Shown here one piece after another: positions 57,076 to 64,000 of a stretch of DNA of 64,000 nucleotides (position 1 is its first letter; every line of letters starts with the position of its first letter). Source of the stretch: Gracilaria vermiculophylla (lineage: Eukaryota > Rhodophyta > Florideophyceae > Gracilariales > Gracilariaceae); the NCBI GenBank assembly GCA_019155205.2, contig JAHNZQ020000016.1, forward strand, positions 651,527 to 715,526, given 5' to 3'. The notes beneath the pieces were generated by a model, which was given only the letters and a program-made list of their open reading frames with translations, ran no database searches and was not told where the DNA came from. A program made the translations under genes and the position numbers.

Positions 57076-58567
57076 AGAGGTCGCGCTCGTCGCAAGCTTT
57101 ACGGGCGAGGTCGACCGGAGTGGGCTTGCGCTTGAGCATCTTGTCGAAGAGCTGCGGGACTTCTTCGTAGACGTGAGCAATCGGCTCCAGGAAATATTCG
57201 GCTTCGCCGAGTCCCTTCCAGCGGATGCGGATGTGAAGACCATCGGAATCATCTTTGCGACCGAGTAGTCGGGAGACGACCATGCCCGTTTCGGACTGCA
57301 AGACATATGACATGATCGCATCTTTGACGATCTCGCTGTCTCAAAAGAGCATGAGGCTGGACCGACTGAATAGGGGGAATACGATCTGGCCATTCCTTCT
57401 GGTCCATCTGCAACTCCAAGATGAGTGACCGTAAGACATAATGTAGTTCGCAGGCCAGGCGTTCCAAATCACTGTTGCTCCATGGACAGTAGGGCAGGGT
57501 GAAGAAATGCGGTGTCTTCAGACCTCTGGATACAAGACGAACTATTTATTTCTTGAAATGCGTCGGAACATAGGACATTAGGCCACCGAGTAAGCCTATT
57601 GCTGAGCATCAGTCGATGATCTCATGAGCGGCGTTCTCCGCGTCCGTGTTCGAAAAGCAAAAGAACCACTTGTAGTCCCAATGGTCGTCGCGCAGCATCA
57701 GGACATACTTGTTGCCACTGATGCTGGGAGAAAGGTCGATTTAGGCGAACTGCACGAGACCATTGGAATTGGTCCCGTGGACTGCCGAACCAAATGGGCG
57801 TGTTATCCATTCCCCTACAAGGGTTGATAGACAGTGAATGCATGCACGCGAAAAGGTCCGGACCTCGTCAGTCATGATCAAATTGCTGTACTTGGACGGA
57901 ATGGCGCGCTCCATTACGTTTCAAACGCGATGACCGGCAGGACCAGTATGTTCAATGATACACGGCCACAGTTGCAAGTAGGAGTCGTCCCAAAGGACAC
58001 AGATCTTGCCCTATCAGTAGGTCCAGATGCTGTCTTTGCGTACCAGGGCGTCCAGTCTGGCAAATGAGTTGTCCTCTGGGATGGCAGCAATCGCCGTCGG
58101 TGTAGGCCGCTCGAAATTGCCGCTGCACTACGAGGGTAGCTCCGGGATGCGGACGAGGCGTCGCACCCTTGCAGGTGCTGTGGAAAACGGGTCAGGAGGT
58201 CTGCCCAGACGTTCTCTTCGCTGTTGATGTGGTAGTGCATGTAGTTGTACACGCTCAGCTTCACAGGCCAACGAAAGAATTTGCGTAGCAAAGACTGAAA
58301 CATGTCACTGAAGACGGCTAAGTGGTCAAATAGGACGATGACGTTATTGTGGTCCATGGAGAGATCAAAAACGGAATGTGTGGCGAAGAACCAGGGCATG
58401 TGGTCGAGAGTATTCATGACCGCAAAGGCCTCTCTCTCAAGAACGCACCAGCCGAGCTGCGTCTTGTCGAACCTGGTGGACAGAAGTGACAGGGACGCGT
58501 GGCACAATAAAAAGCGTGAGTAGCGAAGGTCGAGAACACGAACGGATAAAGCTTTCACAGTAGAACA
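57074..58567 (-). pseudogene. Ty3/gypsy polyprotein remnant with chromodomain
   Basis: In minus-strand order: an RNase H domain (58558-58200) with GWCVLEREAFAVMNTL and HINSEENVWADLLTRF; an integrase core near 57810-57620 with RPFGSAVHGTNSNG and KYVLMLRDDHWDYKWFF and an in-frame TAA; and a C-terminal chromodomain (57313-57074) with HIRIRWKGLGEAEYFLEP. This order and the chromodomain identify a chromovirus-like Ty3/gypsy element. Stops and frame changes are frequent. The coding region is cut off at about 58,565, before the start of RNase H, by sequence assigned to a copia LTR. Confidence 0.82.
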
Positions 58568-58969
58568 AAGGGTAAAGTAACAGAAGAACAGATCGCCTCA
58601 CCGCCTCAGTCGACGACCGAGAGCGTTCACAGAGCGCTTATATAGAGAACACAGAAACACCAAACCTTCGATGGCAACCCAGAGTCACCGACCAAGACAG
58701 CACACTAAGCACAGACCTAAACCCACTACCAAACTCACAGTAGAAGACGTACGCTACAAACAAGCCCTTGGCACAGTATTATCGAGAACCAACAAACATA
58801 GTACGTAGCGATACTCAACCGTGGCCATTGTAGACAGTAGCGATAGCCACGCAAGGACGGGACGACAGTAGTGATAACCACGCTGGTATAGGACGACAGT
58901 AGCGATAGCCATACCTGTGAAATCAAACAGACGCAATACCGGCGAAGTTCTGCACGTAATATTCATACT
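58561..58969 (-). repeat. Probable 3' LTR of Ty1/copia element
   Basis: This lies between the copia stop codon (59117) and the truncated gypsy frame. A purine-rich AAGAAGAGAATGAG on the minus strand precedes TGAATATTACG near 58969, a plausible LTR start. A TATA box (CTATATAAGC, minus strand) lies near 58638-58647. It carries three 31-base direct repeats. Both limits are approximate because the 5' LTR is outside the window. Confidence 0.5.
58833..58925. repeat. Three 31-bp direct repeats in the copia LTR
   Basis: GACAGTAGYGATARCCA starts at 58833, 58864 and 58895, a period of exactly 31 bases. A further degenerate copy precedes them (GTAGCGATACTCAACC near 58805). By position they fall upstream of the TATA box when read on the minus strand. 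Confidence 0.85.
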
Positions 58970-59116
58970 CATTCTCTTCTTAAGCTCATACGCGTAAGTT
59001 GAATAAGTGTGAGAGCAAGAAGACTGAAACGAAACTAGAAAAAGACGAAGACGACAGAAGATCACCAATTGCACATGACCAGTAAGCGAGGCCATAGAAC
59101 CGTCTAGTAGAACAGA

Positions 59117-61603
59117 TTAACCAAAAGAACGATTCGATAAGCGCGGTATACACTCGTCAGTATCAATAGGAATGTGACCAGCGTAGAGAAGAATCTCTAA
59201 GGATGAACAAAGAGGGCTATCAAACTTTGTAAGAGGGTCCGCAAGGTTAGACGTTCCTGGTAACCAAAACATGATGTTGATACTATGAGTTTCAAACTCA
59301 TACCGAATACCGCTTACATCCGCGGGGATTGAGCGGTCAGTATCGTTGCGGCAGGTAGACAGCGTGTCAAACACGTTCTTTGAGTCGACAGCGATTGCAA
59401 GGTTAACTTCAAACCCCAGACGTTTCTGGTAAGCACTACACAGAACTTTTCCTTCACCTATGGCTTCACCAGCAGCCAGTATCTCAGCGGAACCAATGGA
59501 TTTGACAGGACGGCGAGATTTGTGCGACCTCCAAGAGATGGGATGAAAAACGGCGTTCTCGCAAAAGTCTCCAAATAATAGACCAGCAACAAGTCCGAGT
59601 TGTCCATGATCCACAGTTTCACTTGCGTCTGAAAACACAAGCAAGGTAACAGAAAAGCTTCCGCTAGACGGGGACTTGTAAAGGGTAGTAGTGCCACGTT
59701 TTTTCAAGTTGCGTAGAACGTTGAACTGAGTAATCACATCTTTCACTCTCACTGAAGGTCCTTTTTGTTGCAAGATACTTGAGGCGGTTGAGCAAATGGG
59801 AGACGCAGCAACACCGAGCCAACCGATGGAACTGTTCAAGGAGCGAAAAGCAGACATCTCAATAGGATTTAGCACATCATCGATTTCTTTGCGGCGATTG
59901 CGATCCAAAGAGTAGGACTCCATTGACTGCAGCTTATCGTCACCGTGAATCTTAACAACGTAATCATCATGTTGAAAAACAGTAATTCCATAAAAAAGGA
60001 ACGTTCCTGGTCCGAACACAATGGTACCCAATGTATACGAACTTTGGATCTTGTTGATGAGCTCTTCAAGTGTAGATCTGTGTCCGGCAAACAAAACATC
60101 GTCGACTACTTTGACAGCGACCACAGACGGACCAGACTGTCCTGCTAAATAGAACAGTTGGGGGACCCAAACGAGCTGCGAAAAACCAAGAGAGGAAAGA
60201 AGGTTGTCGCTTAGATGCTGCCATTTGGCACTGGCGTTGACAAGGCCATAGGCAGCGGAGAGTAGTAACCAATAGAGGCGACGTCTTGTAGAGCATTCGC
60301 GGGGGCGGATCATGTACACATCGCGTGTAGCTTGTCATGTCTGAAGAAAAGCACTTTTGAAGTCGATCTTGGCTAAGGTCCATTTCTTAATTGACGATAT
60401 CGAAAGCAGAATCCTGATTCCAACTTGAAGAAACGTGGCAGAATCCGTCTTGAGCAAGGCCTTATCCCTATCTTCATTGCCGTGTGGAGCTATGTGGGCT
60501 TTCAGTAGGAAGCTGTTATCGTCACACTTCTTCAATTTGTAGAAGACATGGCTGCTGATCACGTTAGCACCATCCGGAACTGCAGACACTGGAACTTCCT
60601 GCCTAATCCTCTTAAACAAATTCCCTTCTTTAGAATAGGCTTTGTCCGTAATAAAACTCGGGAGACATTGGCCTTGGTGCAGTAGAAACTCTTTGCTCCC
60701 TAGAACATCAAAGAAATCGGAAATTTTTTTCTGTTCGATGCTTTGCAGACAAACAGAAGGAGACAACTGAACTTCCCGGCTCGAAATCATGGTAAAAGAC
60801 TCGTCGGTACCAATTGGTTGTGAGTCCACAATATTTTGTAGTAGCTTGGGAGGAGGAGCGGTTTCAGCGGAAGGGTTACCAGTGGTAGGTTGTGCAGCGT
60901 CGAATAGTTCAGTGTTGGTAGAATCATGGTGGAAGTACCGCCAAGTTTCGTCTCGAAGGTTGAGAATTTCCTTAGCACCGTCATCGTAGCGAACGGTGTG
61001 CTTCTCGGTATGGTCTGTGTACCTTTGCACTATGCTCGGATAGAACGTGTCATCCATAGGCCAGTAAACCTCAATGTTGTCCCCAACAGAGGGTAGTTCT
61101 TGGTGGGAATTATCCTGGTTAGGCACTTGGTTGACCGTTGCTTGCGGTGACGTAACCTGGTTTGTGAGCGGGAGAGCGTCAGGTTCGAAGTAATTATCTT
61201 GGGTAGCGAGGTCTTCCACTTTCTCACTTTCGGAACTACTACGCATCTTTCCAATGCGAACTTCATCGTTCTCAGAACTTTCTTGACCAAGGTGTTCGAA
61301 TAGTGTATTCTGGATACAGCCATCCAATTCATCGATTGCATCTTGCAGAGCAGTAGCGAGCCCGTCTTCGCTGATAGCGGGCCTAACATCTTCAATTGCA
61401 GCAGAGATTTTTCTACCGTTTTGTCCTGGAACAGTAGCTGTGCGACTAGCAAGGTCGAATGAGAGAATGGATTCAGGAGCAGACCACTTCCCTCTTTTCT
61501 GGTGTTGCTGTTTGATATAGACCTGGACCAAGTCTCCCACTTTGAATGGAATTTCGGTAACAGACTTTGATCGCAGTTTTATGGTAAGCTTGCGCTTGGC
61601 CAA
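59117..61603 (-). pseudogene. Copia reverse transcriptase and RNase H, one in-frame TGA
   Basis: One frame runs from 61603 to 59117, broken only by a TGA at about 60333-60335. The first 300 codons are an acidic, Ser/Gln-rich linker with a DDTFYPSIVQRYTDHTEKHT segment resembling a Tudor/chromo-like strand. The reverse transcriptase begins with LAKIDFKSAFLQT; the catalytic aspartates are in VKVVDDVLFAG (the family's YVDD position, with Tyr replaced by Val). RNase H acidic residues are in FSDASET, GSAEILAAGE, VDSKNVFD and NLADPLTK. Apart from the TGA, no other damage is obvious, so this half is recent compared with the other elements. Confidence 0.88.
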
Positions 61604-61699
61604 AAGAGTTTCGTGAGCATCGACTATGTCATCTGGTACAGGAGAAGGTGGTGTGGACGAGTCAACCGGTCTACTGTGCCCCTTTGCGAGCTCAAAGGC

Positions 61700-62176
61700 T
61701 TAAAGAACATCGTTGCCGTAAAGATCGTTGCAAATTCGAAGAGACTGCTGAACAAGGATTGGTAGGTAGTCTGGAATGGAGAGCGTTGTAGCATGCTTCA
61801 AGCGGTTATAGAAGTCGAGTATAGTACGGTGCTTGGACTCGATGACGTTCTTGTTTTGTCTTCGCGGGGGAATCGGCCGAGGGAGGATGCCATGGAGAGA
61901 AGGGTACAAAGTAAAGATGTCGTTGTTGAAGGCTGGATCAAAGAGGACAACAGACGGAGTCCAGAATGAAGAAATCCAAATAGCTTCCAAAGCACGGATG
62001 GCTTCAAGCATCGAGGTTGAGGAAACAACCAAGCCTGCAGAAAATCTAGAAACAGAGTCCATGACATGAAAAACGCATAGTTCATCTAAAAACATATGAT
62101 CTACACATACCATCTCGTTGAAAGAGCGTGACATAGAGCTGATCGATACCTTGCAGGCAGTATTGCACGCTGGCAC
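61700..62176 (-). pseudogene. Copia integrase catalytic core
   Basis: The frame carries the retroviral-type integrase core with the acidic triad in VCVDHMF, VVLFDPAF and KNVIESKHRT. The spacing is normal for copia. It is separated from its zinc-binding N-terminal part (62668-62900) by an inserted sequence, so no intact integrase can be made. Confidence 0.85.
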
Positions 62177-62177
62177 A

Positions 62178-62682
62178 TTGTTACGGTAGCTTAACGGCCG
62201 AGTAAGGAGGATCCATATTACTCCTTATTCTTACTTCGTTCCCTTACAATTAATTCCACCAATTATCGTGCGCCATAATGGACCCTCCATTATGGAATTT
62301 TATTTCGATCGTCAGTAGCACTATAAAAGTGGCAATGCCACTCCGGCATTGCCAGACCATCTCTCACCCGGACGCAGGGGGCGGCGACCCATCACGATAG
62401 TGCTCCTACCTCCGGAGTAAACAAGAAGTTCCACATCAAAACCTCTACTGTTCCACCAGCATCGTCTGGCGCTCCACACTCCCTGTCCCACTACCATCTG
62501 GTGGTGGTCCACTTCAATTCCACCTCAACTTCCACCGCCTCTGCGGTTTCAAATCAATCCCTGATCTTCCAGGTTATCTCTCAAAGCAATCCCAGTCACT
62601 GCTGGTTATCTACTACCGTTCCACTCGATTCCATTATCGTTCCACACTACGTGGTTTGTCTCTGCTGTCACCCGTTGCGTAC
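62178..62682 (+). mobile_element. Insertion (solo-LTR-like) within copia integrase
   Basis: About 505 bases split the integrase between its HHCC and catalytic parts. CACA occurs directly at both borders (62174-62177 and 62683-62686), compatible with a target duplication. Inside are a plus-strand TATA box (CTATAAAAG near 62321) and, just downstream, a hairpin GGCAATGCC-ACTCC-GGCATTGCC. No coding capacity is seen. A solo LTR is my preferred reading; a non-autonomous DNA element is possible because the ends are not clear TG...CA. Confidence 0.55.
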
Positions 62683-63528
62683 CACAGCAGGCTGCGGTAA
62701 AGCAGAGATGCAGCAACTAGTGCACTGGTCAAGAGTGCGTGTAAGGTACTTGTTCACATCTTCGTTCCACACATTGTTGCGTAGGAGCAACAGTTTGATA
62801 TCAGTGTACGAAGAGTGCCCACACATATTTTTGTGCACCTTGTCCACGATATGCTTCAATTTGCGCCACTGGCGATCGGATTGAACAGATTTGAAAGAGG
62901 CAGTGGCGCAAAAAAGACGCATGTGGTTAACCGAGCTCAGCAGGAGAGCATGGAACGTCAAACAATGGTGTGCAACATAGCAATGCATGTGTTTGTCCAC
63001 TAAAGTAATCTGATCAGGCGGAGTGGTGTTACTGCCTGGTAACTGTAACAAATTGCAGTTAATGTGAAGTAAGTTGCAATTCTTGGTAACATTTCGCCCT
63101 ATAACCCATAGTGAGGAGCCCGAGATGGTCAAATGGCGGATCTCGATAACTTTGTTTTGATCAGTGCGGACCTGCATCACGATGGAACCGATGATAGGTC
63201 GGGCATCGCTGGAGTGGTTTCCGGTGCCATACTGCCAGTAAGGAGTGTCGGCAACCACTTCAGGGATCGGATCAAGAACACCATCCCAATCGGGACAGAC
63301 AAACGAGCCTTTCAGAGACAGTTCGTTAGTTTCTAGACCACTGTAGGGAGCGGCATCATCAAGTAACGGCCCTACGAACTCAGGATGAAGAGTAAAGGGG
63401 GCATTATCAGCGGATACAGTAGCCATGTTGAAGGTGAGAGTTTTCTTCAGAGCCCCTTTATGTGCAGAATGATCCAAGCATTGAGCACCTGCCTTCAAAG
63501 ATCCGTCTTCCTTATGATCAGATTTCTA
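62668..63528 (-). pseudogene. Copia protease and pre-integrase region
   Basis: This frame of 276 codons contains a protease-like segment and then the integrase zinc-binding block: HIVDKVHKNMCGHSSY followed by LDQCTSCC, giving the H-H-C-C pattern that precedes copia integrase. The protease active site motif is not clear. It ends in a stop created by the inserted sequence. Confidence 0.7.
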
Positions 63529-63998
63529 GTGACCATACTTGCTGCAAAGGTGGCACTCGGATTTAGACTTCAAATCAGATAGTTGTGCAGGTGTAAGTCT
63601 TGCTTTTACTTTCCGGACATCAGAGAGGATACCACGTTTCGAAGTATTTGCATCGTAGCCACTGACGGGCGGACGGGTTGTAGCCAATGGCGATCTTTCG
63701 CATTGACGGAGAACAGAGGCGATCGAATCATACTTCACAGCCATTAAGTAGTTATCATTGGTAGAAGAAGCATTGAAGGCATCAGCGCGGGGAGCAGCAT
63801 TAGCCAAAACGGAGACACGCTGAGTAGCATCAACATCAGCGTTGGCAAGTAGCGTGAAGGCCAGAACAGAATCAGCTTGACGACTGTTCCATAAGCATGT
63901 AACTTAGATATTTGCGCCTGAAAACGGGATTCAAAGTTTTTGAACGACTCTGAAGGTCCCCGGCGAGTAGACAATATATTCACGAAATCATGGTACAC
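63526..63998 (-). pseudogene. Copia gag with zinc knuckle, frame-disrupted
   Basis: Two overlapping frames are present. One has YHDFVNILSTRRGPSESFKN followed by FESRFQAQISKL, typical of copia gag. The other has a C-terminal CHLCSKYGH, the first half of a CCHC zinc knuckle, ended by a TAG at 63526-63528 where a tryptophan codon is usual. A frame change joins them near 63,800. Confidence 0.75.
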
Positions 63999-64000
63999 GT

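Larger units (their letters stand above)
59117..64000 (-). mobile_element. Ty1/copia retrotransposon, right end beyond the window
   Basis: Read on the minus strand from the right edge, the order is gag, zinc knuckle, pre-integrase, integrase, reverse transcriptase and RNase H, which is the Ty1/copia order. The 5' LTR lies beyond base 64000. The coding region has a stop in the zinc knuckle, one or more frame changes in gag, a 505-base insertion within integrase, and a TGA in reverse transcriptase. It appears to have inserted into the gypsy element to its left. Confidence 0.88.

Overview
This is a 64 kb piece of the nuclear genome of a photosynthetic eukaryote. Evidence: eukaryotic core genes (COP9 signalosome subunit 6, RPB6, Elongator subunit 2, La, DDX31/Dbp7, METTL5, a bZIP factor), short GT-AG introns, a porphobilinogen deaminase with a plastid-type leader, and eukaryotic transposons. 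Sparse introns and the gene set fit an alga, and a red alga is my best guess. The sequence alone does not settle this.

Bases 1-31,700 are a gene-dense arm of ordinary base composition with 14 supported genes: CSN6, OTUD6-type deubiquitinase, an unrecognised disordered protein, 5-oxoprolinase, three paralogues of an unrecognised secreted cysteine-rich family, HMBS, ELP2, a 3beta-HSD/ERG26-type sterol dehydrogenase, DDX31/DBP7, RPB6, glucose-6-phosphate 1-epimerase and La. They alternate strictly in strand (- + - + ...), so each gene shares its promoter side with one neighbour and its 3' side with the other.

Bases 31,700-40,800 hold a BAR-domain protein, two tandem MgtC-family membrane proteins, a bZIP factor and METTL5. 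GC content climbs to extreme values here (single 60-base lines reach about 90% by hand count) and then drops abruptly near 40.8 kb. The strand alternation also ends here.

Bases 40,800-64,000 are a repeat graveyard: a strongly C-over-G skewed gene-free tract, a Tc3-like Tc1/mariner relic, a Ty1/copia RNase H fragment, a cysteine-protease-like fragment at an assembly gap whose two edges are duplicates of each other, a PIF/Harbinger element with recognisable terminal inverted repeats and TAA target duplications, a broken Ty3/gypsy chromodomain element with its 3' LTR and polypurine tract, and a large Ty1/copia element apparently inserted into it and running off the right edge. All transposon genes seen are damaged.

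The best candidate for something undescribed is the three-gene secreted family at 10.0-17.4 kb: signal peptide, N-terminal cysteine module and a conserved tryptophan-rich C-terminal domain, with a different exon structure in every copy. The strict strand alternation and the GC cline are the most unusual large-scale features.
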